Origin: an uncultured Prevotellaceae bacterium
GTDB taxonomy: Bacteria > Bacteroidota > Bacteroidia > Bacteroidales > Bacteroidaceae
DNA: 64,000 nt
NCBI GenBank assembly: GCA_902778535.1
Contig: CACYYG010000008.1
Coordinates: 62,001 to 126,000, forward strand
Direction: 5' to 3'
Below are positions 27,301 through 35,274 of the stretch, in pieces. Position 1 is the first letter of the stretch. Every line of letters begins with the position of its first letter. The translations under genes were made by a program, and so were the position numbers. The notes under the pieces are model-generated. The model was not told the origin of the DNA. It did not search any database and saw only the letters and a program-made list of their open reading frames with translations.

Positions 27301-27575
27301 ACTACGTATCCACACGCTACATGGAGGATGCTGACTACTTCAAGATCAAGACTGTGACGCTTGGTTATGACTTCAAGCATATCTGGAAGTCCTGCCCGTT
27401 CCAGCAGCTCCGCTTCTATGTGCAGGCTCAGAACCTCTACACCTTCACCGGTTATACCGGCCTCGATCCTGAGGTAGGTAACTCTGCAGGTGGCAATGGC
27501 TGGGCTTCAGGTGTTGACCTGGGTCTCTATCCGCCCTCTCGTACTTATCTGGTAGGTGCTAGCATCAAATTCTAA
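24339..27575 (+). CDS. SusC-like TonB-dependent outer-membrane transporter
   Basis: A 1078-residue receptor, first gene of the second uptake operon. MWKIKSLEKPLMLLFLLCLF is the signal peptide start, cleaved after ALA. A carboxypeptidase-D-like domain spans about 28-108 (VRGTVNDEAGEPVIGATVKV). The plug entry is DVVVIGYGTQKKKLVTGATV near 108-127; YIRGIGTTGNSAPLYVIDGV near 167-186 is the plug core. The rest is the barrel. It shares its leader and operator with the first operon, so it probably serves the same or a related glycan. The SusD partner starts 46 bp downstream. Confidence 0.9.
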   Translation: MWKIKSLEKPLMLLFLLCLFPLGALAQSLVRGTVNDEAGEPVIGATVKVLGTNEGAITDFNGNFSVKAASNATLSISYVGYETQEVRVGGRSNIAITLVEDANTLEDVVVIGYGTQKKKLVTGATVQVKGEELAKVNTTNALEAMQSHTPGVQITQSSTQPGKGYKVYIRGIGTTGNSAPLYVIDGVAGGNLDGINPADIESIDVLKDAASAAIYGARAANGVILVTTKQGKAGKIELSYNGAMGWSNAYKRPQLLNAQQYMTIIDEYTFNTSGQKMDWPGFVPQNILDKVAGGWDGTDWWGAFENENAVQQNHSVTLTGGTDRSKFAMSYTYTGNEGIMGADVASNYKRHTIRLNSDHVLLKAKDFDVITIGENFSLGYTKSHDLAEDGMYWSYIHSLLQTCPLVPQFADNGDIYYYQDFDGTVKYGQGWNASLFSNPWENLIKGGFNSMAESRSINASATAFAVIQPIKGLRFRSQFNYNWGSGAYRNYGEPRSSGYGNATSPVYSVNQSAWLNTSWSVENTLTYDLPIINGHKISAMVGQSFQSTAWSTNIGGSNKVNYGDQLATLKGWDSAWLSNVKLVNATDATLTGSPNDEEYLASWFGRLTWDWNETYMATATLRYDGSSIFTDGKRWGVFPSVSAGWVVSNEKFMEGTKSWMDFFKIRASWGQNGNKDISKYQYLATIALSGEAGDAGYKFGSDMATSVAGTPNVGAYADIVPNPDLTWETSEQLDFGFDARFFNSRLGLNFDWYKKTTKDWLIGGNLLAIYGTNPAAINGGDVENTGIEVALTWNDNINKDFSYNIGLNFATNKNKVTRIANENHYLNGPGGVLSQGTEYIYRAEEGKPIGYFYGMSYSGIWQNQAQIDAARNAGKAVLDGAQPGDCIWDDWNGDGVITYAEGDNCDRHEIGNPNPDLMVGLNLGLNYKGFDFAVNGAGAFGMQIMRSYRSFSDAPYQNYDTSILNRWVGEGSTNEQPRISATGHPNTNYVSTRYMEDADYFKIKTVTLGYDFKHIWKSCPFQQLRFYVQAQNLYTFTGYTGLDPEVGNSAGGNGWASGVDLGLYPPSRTYLVGASIKF

Positions 27576-27576
27576 A

Positions 27577-27621
27577 ATTGAAAAATTGAAGAATTGAAAA
27601 ATCGAAAAAGAATTGAAGATT
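27577..27621 (+). repeat. 8-bp direct repeats before susD3
   Basis: AATTGAAA, AATTGAAG, AATTGAAA and AATCGAAA are followed by another AATTGAAG just before the ATG at 27622. The unit is 8 bp here instead of 7, but the core ATTGAA is the same. Confidence 0.55.
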
Positions 27622-29553
27622 ATGAAGAAATATATTTTATCAGCATTAGCTGTTGTTTCAGCAGCAACTGTGTTTACCTCCTGTAACGACATGCTGGACA
27701 CTGATCCGCGTGTTACACAGTTGAGCGCAGCTACATTCCCGGGTAAGCCCGCAGATGTGGAGGCATTGAATGCAGCTACCTATAGTATCATGAATACTCT
27801 GGGTGGCGGCGACCAAAGCGGTATCCTGAATAATCCTTTCTACTGGTGGTCATTGATGTCTGACGACTGCTACGGCAGTGGCGGTCTGCAGGACAATGTG
27901 GCAAAGTCGCTGCATCACTTCACAACGGCAAGCGCCAATCAGTACGAGCAGGACTTTATCCTTCTGTATGGTGGTATCTCACGTGCCAACAACCAGATTG
28001 AGACGATTGACAACGTAGCTTGGACTGAGGATCAGAAGGCTCAGCGTAACCAGCTGCTTGGCGAAGCCTACTTCATGCGTGGCTTCTATACGCTCCTCCT
28101 TACCCAGATGTATGGCGATGTGCCCCTGATCACTTCTACCGTTATTACGGAAGAGATGCAGTTTCAGGTGAGCGCTGAGGAAGTTATCTATCCTCAGATT
28201 CTCTCCGACTTCACTTCTGCCAAGAGTCTCATGAAGGCTGAGAGAGCCAATGGCTCAGGTCATGCTGACAAGTACTGTGCAGAGGCATTTATTGCACGTG
28301 CATGGATGTTCTGGGCTGGCTTCTATAAGGGAGTTGGTGAGCTTGCCAATGGCGATGCCCCCATCACTCTTGTAGAGCAGGAAGGCTGCTCCGGTGGTAC
28401 GCTTGCAAAGGCTGATGTCGTTGCTGGTCTTCAGGACATCATTAGCAATGGCGGTTACGAACTTCTTCCAGACTTCCGCTCACTCTGGCAGTACTCCAAC
28501 AGTCTGCTTTGGGATGAGGCACACGATAACGCTGATGGTACTGGCAATGCTGAGGGCACCCACGCATACGCTTTCATCGCAGACATGGATCGTGCAAACT
28601 GCTTCGACCAGCCTGGTATGGGTAACGGTAACAAAGAGGAGCTTTTCCAGATTCAGTTCATGAATGCTTCTAAGTGGGCTATCGGTGGTACATACAACAA
28701 CCCGCGTATGTATTCAAACTACCTCTCTTGCTTCTGGGGCCTTCGTAATGGTGCTACCAATGACAATGGCCGTCGTGACAAAACTTATCCGTTCAATCAG
28801 GGTTGGGGTCAGGGTACTCCTTCTTGCAACATCTGGGACGACTGGACAGATGCTGAGAGAAGCGGTAATTACACCGACATCCGTAAGCTTGGTACACTGA
28901 TTGACCTTGATAATGAGCTCGAGAGCTATACCTATGAGAAGGACGACAACGAAGAGTCTGGTTATGCAGTCAAGAAATATGCTGATGTGAACCTTGACGC
29001 TTGCGCTGCCGACAACGATTCATGGTGGTCAAAGTGTGAGGGTTATTCCAGCAGCTCACTTGACAACAAGCAGCAGGGTGACCACTTCGAGGACTACTAT
29101 CTGATGCGTTATGCTGACGTGCTTCTGATGATGACAGAGCTCACCGGTGATGCTAAGTATATGAACCAGGTTCAGAGGCGTGCAGGTGTTCCTGAGACGG
29201 GATACTCTTTGACGAATGTTCAGAACGAGCGCCGTTGGGAGTTTGCTCTTGAGGGTCTTCGTTTCAACGACATGCGCCGTTGGTCAGGTAAAGACGGTCA
29301 CAGCGAGACCTCCTACGCAGCTAAGGCTCTCCAGGCTCAGAAGGGTAAGCAGATTGTCTGCCTAGGCCAGAAGGCTGCCAAGCGTTCTATGGAGCACATG
29401 ACGTGTTCTTGGGCCAAGCGTTATGCTGACACCAAGGGTTTCCTGCCCAAGCCTCAGGCTCAGATGACCCTGATGAATTTCAAGATGCAGCAGAATCCTG
29501 GATGGGATGACAAAACTCCTGCATCAGAGTGGACATATAAAGTTCTTTATTAA
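27622..29553 (+). CDS. SusD/RagB-like surface glycan-binding lipoprotein
   Basis: A 643-residue lipoprotein: MKKYILSALAVVSAATVFTS then lipid Cys and NDMLDTDPRV. Family helices include GEAYFMRGFYTLLLTQMYGDVPLI near 149-172 and the C-terminal NERRWEFALEGLRFNDMRRW near 534-553, closing in NPGWDDKTPASEW. It caps the SusC barrel encoded upstream. The ATG at 27622 is preferred to an in-frame TTG 9 bp earlier. Confidence 0.9.
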   Translation: MKKYILSALAVVSAATVFTSCNDMLDTDPRVTQLSAATFPGKPADVEALNAATYSIMNTLGGGDQSGILNNPFYWWSLMSDDCYGSGGLQDNVAKSLHHFTTASANQYEQDFILLYGGISRANNQIETIDNVAWTEDQKAQRNQLLGEAYFMRGFYTLLLTQMYGDVPLITSTVITEEMQFQVSAEEVIYPQILSDFTSAKSLMKAERANGSGHADKYCAEAFIARAWMFWAGFYKGVGELANGDAPITLVEQEGCSGGTLAKADVVAGLQDIISNGGYELLPDFRSLWQYSNSLLWDEAHDNADGTGNAEGTHAYAFIADMDRANCFDQPGMGNGNKEELFQIQFMNASKWAIGGTYNNPRMYSNYLSCFWGLRNGATNDNGRRDKTYPFNQGWGQGTPSCNIWDDWTDAERSGNYTDIRKLGTLIDLDNELESYTYEKDDNEESGYAVKKYADVNLDACAADNDSWWSKCEGYSSSSLDNKQQGDHFEDYYLMRYADVLLMMTELTGDAKYMNQVQRRAGVPETGYSLTNVQNERRWEFALEGLRFNDMRRWSGKDGHSETSYAAKALQAQKGKQIVCLGQKAAKRSMEHMTCSWAKRYADTKGFLPKPQAQMTLMNFKMQQNPGWDDKTPASEWTYKVLY

Positions 29554-29571
29554 TATTTAATTGTATTCAAC

Positions 29572-30303
29572 ATGAAAAAGATAATTTTGCTATTTGTCGC
29601 AGTATGCGCTTATGTTGCCTGCGATCCTACTCAGGAGGATTTCAGCAATGGCGGCCACATTACGATTGACGAGCTCAAGGCAAAGACCACTGTTACAGTT
29701 GACAAGGCACCAAGTGGTGCGAATGGTAACTGTATTACCTGTGAGACTTTTGCACCTGTAAATGCTAAGTGGAATATTGGTGGCAAGGAGTTCTATTCCA
29801 ACTATGCATGGAAGAAGATGAAGAAGGGTACGCATAACGTTGTCCTGACAGCTATTTGCCCTGATGGTACTGAACTGACAGCTGAATACTCTGTGAATTG
29901 TGATGAAATCACTGATCCGCTGATTAAATACTACATCTATGGTGATCCTGCAAAGGCAGCCGAGGAACCCCCGTTCGTTCCTGGTGCCTGGGATGCAGCA
30001 GCCATGCGTTTCAGCTCGACTGAGGGTGCACACCTGCCCACCATTTCTGATGATATCTACTTCGGCTTGAAGACTCTGATTTTCGACGTATCAGACGTTT
30101 CTGCAGACTTTGATCTGAAGGTCATGAATGGTTGGTGGAGTAACACCTATTACGATCATGTGAAGTGGCAGAACGGTCTGAACGAACTTCAGATCACCGA
30201 GACATTGGCTAAGGAGTGCGCTAAGGGCGGTGAAGGTCGTGACCTCGACCTCATGCTCTATAGTGGCTCGATGACCCTTAACTCTGTTTACTATGAGGAA
30301 TAA
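29572..30303 (+). CDS. Small SusE/F-position surface lipoprotein
   Basis: A 243-residue lipoprotein (MKKIILLFVAVCAYVAC, lipid Cys17). A short beta-sandwich (about 30-120) is followed by a C-terminal domain (about 145-243) with aromatic-rich strands (LKVMNGWWSNTYYDHVKWQN). Such aromatic patches suit carbohydrate binding. It is the last gene of the second uptake operon, the place of SusE-like glycan-binding proteins. A strong terminator follows 30 bp later. Confidence 0.68.
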   Translation: MKKIILLFVAVCAYVACDPTQEDFSNGGHITIDELKAKTTVTVDKAPSGANGNCITCETFAPVNAKWNIGGKEFYSNYAWKKMKKGTHNVVLTAICPDGTELTAEYSVNCDEITDPLIKYYIYGDPAKAAEEPPFVPGAWDAAAMRFSSTEGAHLPTISDDIYFGLKTLIFDVSDVSADFDLKVMNGWWSNTYYDHVKWQNGLNELQITETLAKECAKGGEGRDLDLMLYSGSMTLNSVYYEE

Positions 30304-30332
30304 TATTTCCTTGTTGGTATAATAATTAATAG

Positions 30333-30364
30333 GGCTGGCTCATTTGATTGAGCCAGCCTTTTAT
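30333..30364 (+). terminator. Terminator of the second uptake operon
   Basis: GGCTGGCTCA (30333-30342) pairs perfectly with TGAGCCAGCC (30349-30358), followed by TTTTATA. The next gene starts only 10 bp after, so it either uses a promoter I cannot see or depends on read-through. Confidence 0.85.
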
Positions 30365-30373
30365 AGCAAAAAA

Positions 30374-32188
30374 ATGACAAAAAAAAGCAAAGTATCTAGT
30401 GTCATTCTCGGTGGAAGTCTTTTGGCTTTCATTGCATTTGTTGTATATATATTATACATCAATCAAGAGGTGCTCTATACGGCCCACGACCGTTCCGAAT
30501 TTATCATTGGAAGCTCCTTCTTCCATACCCTCCTATCGAAGCCCTTTGGCCTGATGCAGTATGTGGGAGCCTGGCTCACACAACTCTTCTGTCATCCTGT
30601 CATGGGGGCCAGTGTGCTGATGACTATCTGGGTGCTTGTCTTCTTTGTGGGAGCCAAGGCATTCCGGCTCCGTGGCAGTGCCACGGCGCTGATGCTCTTG
30701 CCTGTAGCCTGTCTGCTCGTCTCTGTCGTCGATTTGGGATACTGGATCTATATCTCCACCATCAGAGGCTATTGGTTCTCGCAGTCGGTAGGTTATCTCG
30801 TCATGCTGCTGCTCTTATGGGCAGCGCGTAGCACACCCCGCCACTCGAGCTCTGCTCGCTTGCTACCAACGGAAGGCAAGAAATGGAATCTTCTCTGGTA
30901 TCTGTTGGGCGTTTGCCTCTATCCTGTATTAGGCTGGTTTGCTTTGCTTTTCGTTTTATGTTTGATGCTGAGTGGAAAACCCTCTTGGCGTGATCTTATA
31001 GGCATTGCCTTGCTCATCTTCACTGCTGCCATCTGGCATGTCCTGCTTTATTCTAATCTGAAATTCGACGATGTGGTGCTGGCAGGATTACCACGATTTG
31101 AAACACCAAGCGACAGTACCCCCCGTCTTTCCATTCCCTTCTGGGTGCTTGGTGCTGTCTCTGTGCTTATTTCTCTGTGTGGCAAGTATTTGTCGAGACG
31201 GGTCGTTCCTGTGCTGTGTGCAGTTGCAGGCATCATCTTTACCTTGTCGTTCATGTTCCGCGACAAGAACTATGTCGACGAGATGCGAATGGTGCGCTAT
31301 GCTTCTGACGATAATTGGCAGGAGGTTCTTAAAATGGCAGAAGAGAATAAGCGTCCAACCAGTACGATGGTGTTTCTCAAGAATATCGCCCTGATGAACG
31401 AAGGCGGTTTGCTCGACCGTTCATTCAAGTTAGGCAACGATGCTGCCAGTATAAACAATCCCGATTCGCTCCATGTCACCCTTTTGGACATTGCATCGCC
31501 TTTGGTCTATTACAACTATGGCATGATGAATGAAGCCATCCGCTTGAATTTCGAAATGGCTATACAAGGCGGCTTCTCGCCTTTCTACTTGAAGATGCTT
31601 GCCCGCTGTGCCTTAGCTAAAGGAGATAAAAAATTGGTAGAACGCTATACCACCATCCTTCATCATCTTCCGTGCTACGGCGATTGGCAACCGGCACCAG
31701 TTAGTGAAAAGATAAAGGAACTGCAACAATGCTTCCCCGATGAGCTCACCGGCGTTGAGAACAGCGACAGCTATCTGGTCAATGAAATCAGCCTCTGGTA
31801 CGACTCCAATTCCAAAGTGGCTTCAGAACAGGCGCTGTTCTATTCTATGCTCCGTTGCGACTCGCGCCGTTTCTGGGCATCGCTGCGCAACTATGTGGAT
31901 CTGCACCTCAACGAAGAATTCCCATTACATGCAATGGAGGCTTATATCCTGTTTATGGATAAGTCACCGGAAGAAAAACGCATGATGCTACCTGTCGAGC
32001 AGTCTGTTTACGAGCGCTACAAACAGTTTTGGGCATCTTTGGAAAGTAAGGCAAAGCCTGGTATGACACTTGAGACAATTGGTGAAGAGATGCGCAACGA
32101 CTTTGGTGATACTTACTGGTGGTACAACGTCTTCGGAAGAAAACCGATTTATGTACGTGGCAAGATTGGAAACGAAATTCATGCGTAA
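30374..32188 (+). CDS. DUF6057-type membrane protein, copy 1
   Basis: A 604-residue protein; ATG at 30374 (MTKKSKVSSVILGGSLLAFI) is chosen because the earlier in-frame ATG at 30344 lies inside the terminator. The first half holds about eight hydrophobic helices with a conserved extracytoplasmic segment after helix 1 (LYTAHDRSEFIIG). The second half (about 320-604) is a soluble helical, TPR-like domain (YYNYGMMNEAIRLNFEMAIQ). It overlaps the PD40 lipoprotein gene by 8 bp. The paralogue at 33744-35255 has the same layout. I assign it to DUF6057 from memory of layout; function unknown, possibly an envelope assembly or stress role with its lipoprotein partner. Confidence 0.68.
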   Translation: MTKKSKVSSVILGGSLLAFIAFVVYILYINQEVLYTAHDRSEFIIGSSFFHTLLSKPFGLMQYVGAWLTQLFCHPVMGASVLMTIWVLVFFVGAKAFRLRGSATALMLLPVACLLVSVVDLGYWIYISTIRGYWFSQSVGYLVMLLLLWAARSTPRHSSSARLLPTEGKKWNLLWYLLGVCLYPVLGWFALLFVLCLMLSGKPSWRDLIGIALLIFTAAIWHVLLYSNLKFDDVVLAGLPRFETPSDSTPRLSIPFWVLGAVSVLISLCGKYLSRRVVPVLCAVAGIIFTLSFMFRDKNYVDEMRMVRYASDDNWQEVLKMAEENKRPTSTMVFLKNIALMNEGGLLDRSFKLGNDAASINNPDSLHVTLLDIASPLVYYNYGMMNEAIRLNFEMAIQGGFSPFYLKMLARCALAKGDKKLVERYTTILHHLPCYGDWQPAPVSEKIKELQQCFPDELTGVENSDSYLVNEISLWYDSNSKVASEQALFYSMLRCDSRRFWASLRNYVDLHLNEEFPLHAMEAYILFMDKSPEEKRMMLPVEQSVYERYKQFWASLESKAKPGMTLETIGEEMRNDFGDTYWWYNVFGRKPIYVRGKIGNEIHA

Positions 32189-33734
32189 AAAAAGAATGAA
32201 AAGATATTTCTACCCTTATTTCCAGCTTCTGGCTGTTGCCATGCTGCTCATGACATCGTGCGGGCATCATCCCGATGTGCCGTCTGAGGCCTCTGCGTCC
32301 TCTGAGTTGCCGGCCATCTTCCCTGATTATTGCAATGTCACTGTGCCTTACAATATTGCACCACTCAACTTCATGCTCCCTGCTGACCAGTACGAGGAGT
32401 GTGTGGCACGTCTAACCACTCCCGACGGCCAGCAGCAGACTTACGGCGATGGCGTAAAAGTGCAGATTCCCGAGTCGGAATGGCACGACATGCTCAATGC
32501 TTCTAAGGGCAAGAGCATCAAGGTAGAGGTGTGGGGCAAGAAAGAGGGCAAATGGCTGTCGTTCAGTCCGTTTGAAATACATGTAGCTGAACATCCTATC
32601 GACGAATACCTGTCATATCGCCTTATCGAACCGTCGTATGTTGCGTGGACCTACATGGAGATAGACCAGCGCAACCTCACCTCGTTTGAAGAGAAGCAGA
32701 TCTTCAACAACGAGATTACCATGAATGACAGGGCAAAAGGCCAGTGCATCAATTGTCACAGCTATCAGAACTACAAGACCGACAACATGCTCTTTCATGT
32801 GCGTCTCTCTAATGCCGGCACCGTCATTGTGAACGATGGTAAGATATCGAAAGTCAATATGAAGCGCGACTATACCATCTCTGGGGGCGTTTATCCGTCA
32901 TGGCATCCTACTGCCAAGCTGATAGCTTTCTCGACCAACAGGACACGGCAGGCATTTCATACGTTAAATCCAAACAAAATTGAAGTGTACGATGAAGCCA
33001 GTGACCTGATTCTCTATGATGTGGCAACCGACTCAGTGAGTGTCATCAGTGAAGACCCCGATCTGTTGGAGGTGTATCCTACCTGGTCGCCCGATGGCAA
33101 ATACCTCTATTACTGCAAGTCTGTTCCGCTTCCTGAAGAGTTGCGCGACAAGGACATCAGGTCCTTCTATCCGAACATACAATACAACCTCTATCGCCGC
33201 TCGTTTGATGTGGCTTCGCACACCTTCGGTGAAGAGGAACTCGTCTACGATGCGGCCTCGTATGACAAGAGTGCCACCTTGCCGCGCATCAGCCCCGACG
33301 GCCGCTATTTGCTCTTTGCCGAAGGTCAGTATGGCTGTTTCCATATCCGCCACAACGATGGCGACATTGTCTGTATGCCGCTTGACCAGATTCCTGACAC
33401 CTGCCGTGCTGAAGTTTCGGACACCTGTCATGCCAAAGAGCCACCGTTGCGCCTTGATCTTTCGAATCTGAACAGCGAAGGAACTCCTGACAGCTACCCA
33501 AGCTGGTCGAGCAACGGACATTGGATTATGTGTGCCAGCCGCCGCGACGATGGCAACTATTGCCGTGTCTATTTCTCCTATTTCAACAATGGCAAGGTGG
33601 AAAAGGCGTTTATGCTGCCACAGGAAGACCCCGAACAGCATTTCTACCTGTTGAAGAGCTATAACCGTCCCGAGTTTATGGTTGAACCTGTCAAGATCAG
33701 CGTTGCCGAGTTCAGCAAGGTTTTTTCTGACTAA
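32181..33734 (+). CDS. PD40 beta-propeller lipoprotein with CXXCH haem motif, copy 1
   Basis: A 517-residue lipoprotein: lipid Cys27 in LLMTSCG. After an N-terminal beta domain, CINCH at 189-193 is a classic c-type haem attachment motif. WD40-like PD40 blades follow (GVYPSWHPTAKLIAFSTN, then YPTWSPDGKYLYYC). It resembles TolB-like proteins annotated as cytochrome c related. The start at 32181 overlaps the upstream stop by 8 bp, so translation is coupled to the DUF6057 protein. A CcsBA haem-lyase gene lies at 56984 in this window. Haem attachment is inferred from motif only. Confidence 0.75.
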   Translation: MRKKRMKRYFYPYFQLLAVAMLLMTSCGHHPDVPSEASASSELPAIFPDYCNVTVPYNIAPLNFMLPADQYEECVARLTTPDGQQQTYGDGVKVQIPESEWHDMLNASKGKSIKVEVWGKKEGKWLSFSPFEIHVAEHPIDEYLSYRLIEPSYVAWTYMEIDQRNLTSFEEKQIFNNEITMNDRAKGQCINCHSYQNYKTDNMLFHVRLSNAGTVIVNDGKISKVNMKRDYTISGGVYPSWHPTAKLIAFSTNRTRQAFHTLNPNKIEVYDEASDLILYDVATDSVSVISEDPDLLEVYPTWSPDGKYLYYCKSVPLPEELRDKDIRSFYPNIQYNLYRRSFDVASHTFGEEELVYDAASYDKSATLPRISPDGRYLLFAEGQYGCFHIRHNDGDIVCMPLDQIPDTCRAEVSDTCHAKEPPLRLDLSNLNSEGTPDSYPSWSSNGHWIMCASRRDDGNYCRVYFSYFNNGKVEKAFMLPQEDPEQHFYLLKSYNRPEFMVEPVKISVAEFSKVFSD

Positions 33735-33743
33735 TATGTTCAA

Positions 33744-35255
33744 ATGAAGCATCTACGTAGTTTATACACTCTCCTTTTCGGCGTGGCCGTCCTCCTCTTC
33801 TTCGGGCTGGCCTATCCGCACCATCTGCATTATCAGGAACAGTATCAGCTGTTCCTCTTCGACAGCACCTACGTATGGGAGATTGTGAAACTGCCAGGTG
33901 GCGTTGCCGACCTGCTGGGACGCTTCTGCACACAGTTCCTTCTTTTTGCCTGGGTGGGAGCGCTTGTCATTGCACTGCTACTCGTGGCGGTGCATCTCCT
34001 GACGTTCAGTCTCCTCACTCTCTCGCAGAACCAGACATCACAAGTATCCTCCCTTTCAAAGGGTGGGGTAGGGGTGCGGTCATTACTCTATGGCTTAAGC
34101 TTTGTGCCTTCCTTCCTGCTCTGGCTCTTCCTGCTCGACGAGAATGCACTTTTAGGTGGAGTCTGGGCTGTCTTGCTCACGCTGCTCGTAGCTTGGGCCA
34201 TCGTCAAGGTGGCACACGGTTGGTTGCGGTACATCCTGCTTATTGCCGCCATTCCTATACTCTATTTCTTGATAGGCCCCGTTTGCCTCCCTATACCCGT
34301 CGGCAGTCTGTGGTCGGGCATCCATTATTATCGTTACCCGACAGTATTTCCGTGGCTGCTTTGGGCTGCGGCCTTGTCTGTCTTCATCCTCGTTTTCGCT
34401 GGCTGCATCTTCCGCCGTTGTCACCTGTCACTCAAAGTCGTCAGCAAACCTTTTGCTTCTATATTTTTCTATTCTTTGATTTTTGCGACAGGCATATTCT
34501 TCGTATGGAAGAACGCCAATTTCAAGGCCGAGAAAGTGATGCAGTATGACTTTATGGCCCGCTTCCAGCAATGGAATCGCATACTTGAGACTGTCAACAA
34601 AGAAAAGCCCAACAACCAGATTGGAGTGACGGTGCAAAACTTGGCCTTGGCGATGAACGGTATGCTCCTGGAACAAATGTTCAATTATCACCAGAACGGC
34701 CTCGCCGGCCTATTGCCCGATGTGAAGGAAGATGCCACCAGTCCTCTGCCTACAGCCGAGGCTTTCTATCAGTTGGGGATGATCTACGTAGCCCAGCGAA
34801 CAGTATTCGAGGCTCAGGAAGCCATTCTCGACTTCCAGAAAAGTGGCCGGTGCTACAAACGACTGGCAGAGACCAACCTCATCAATGGCAACTACGCCGT
34901 GGCCCGCAAATATCTCATGGCGCTGCAGAAGACACTTTTCTACCGCAAATGGGCTAACGAGACCCTGCCGTTGCTCGGCAATGAAGAGGCGATAGCCCGA
35001 CATCCGGAATACGGACGTCTGCGGCAGTTTGCCTACAAGCAAAGGCTGGACGTTCCTGCCAAGCTTGACGGCACTCGCTTAACCGGAGACTTCTTCTTCA
35101 GCGACCATGTGACGCCCGAGATGCTCGAAAGTCTCTATCTCGGCAATACCGACAATCGCCTGGCCTACCAATATCTGCTGGCCTACTGTCTGTTGACGGG
35201 CGACCGCGATAGATTTAACCTGTATTATTCACAGCGAGCTACTGACCAACAATAG
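33744..35255 (+). CDS. DUF6057-type membrane protein, copy 2
   Basis: A 503-residue paralogue of the protein at 30374-32188. MKHLRSLYTLLFGVAVLLFF opens the first of about seven helices, followed by the periplasmic segment LHYQEQYQLFLFDSTYVWEI. The C-terminal soluble domain (about 260-503) is TPR-like (AEAFYQLGMIYVAQRTVFEAQ). It starts 9 bp after the first PD40 gene and is followed 19 bp later by the second, so all four genes form one operon of two tandem pairs. Confidence 0.65.
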   Translation: MKHLRSLYTLLFGVAVLLFFGLAYPHHLHYQEQYQLFLFDSTYVWEIVKLPGGVADLLGRFCTQFLLFAWVGALVIALLLVAVHLLTFSLLTLSQNQTSQVSSLSKGGVGVRSLLYGLSFVPSFLLWLFLLDENALLGGVWAVLLTLLVAWAIVKVAHGWLRYILLIAAIPILYFLIGPVCLPIPVGSLWSGIHYYRYPTVFPWLLWAAALSVFILVFAGCIFRRCHLSLKVVSKPFASIFFYSLIFATGIFFVWKNANFKAEKVMQYDFMARFQQWNRILETVNKEKPNNQIGVTVQNLALAMNGMLLEQMFNYHQNGLAGLLPDVKEDATSPLPTAEAFYQLGMIYVAQRTVFEAQEAILDFQKSGRCYKRLAETNLINGNYAVARKYLMALQKTLFYRKWANETLPLLGNEEAIARHPEYGRLRQFAYKQRLDVPAKLDGTRLTGDFFFSDHVTPEMLESLYLGNTDNRLAYQYLLAYCLLTGDRDRFNLYYSQRATDQQ

Positions 35256-35274
35256 CATGCTTTTCCGTTAAGCG

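Noticed and set aside
32070-32180. Extended N-terminus of the first PD40 lipoprotein
   Set aside because: The extra 37 residues lie inside the upstream gene and would bury the lipoprotein signal; the ATG at 32181 fits better.
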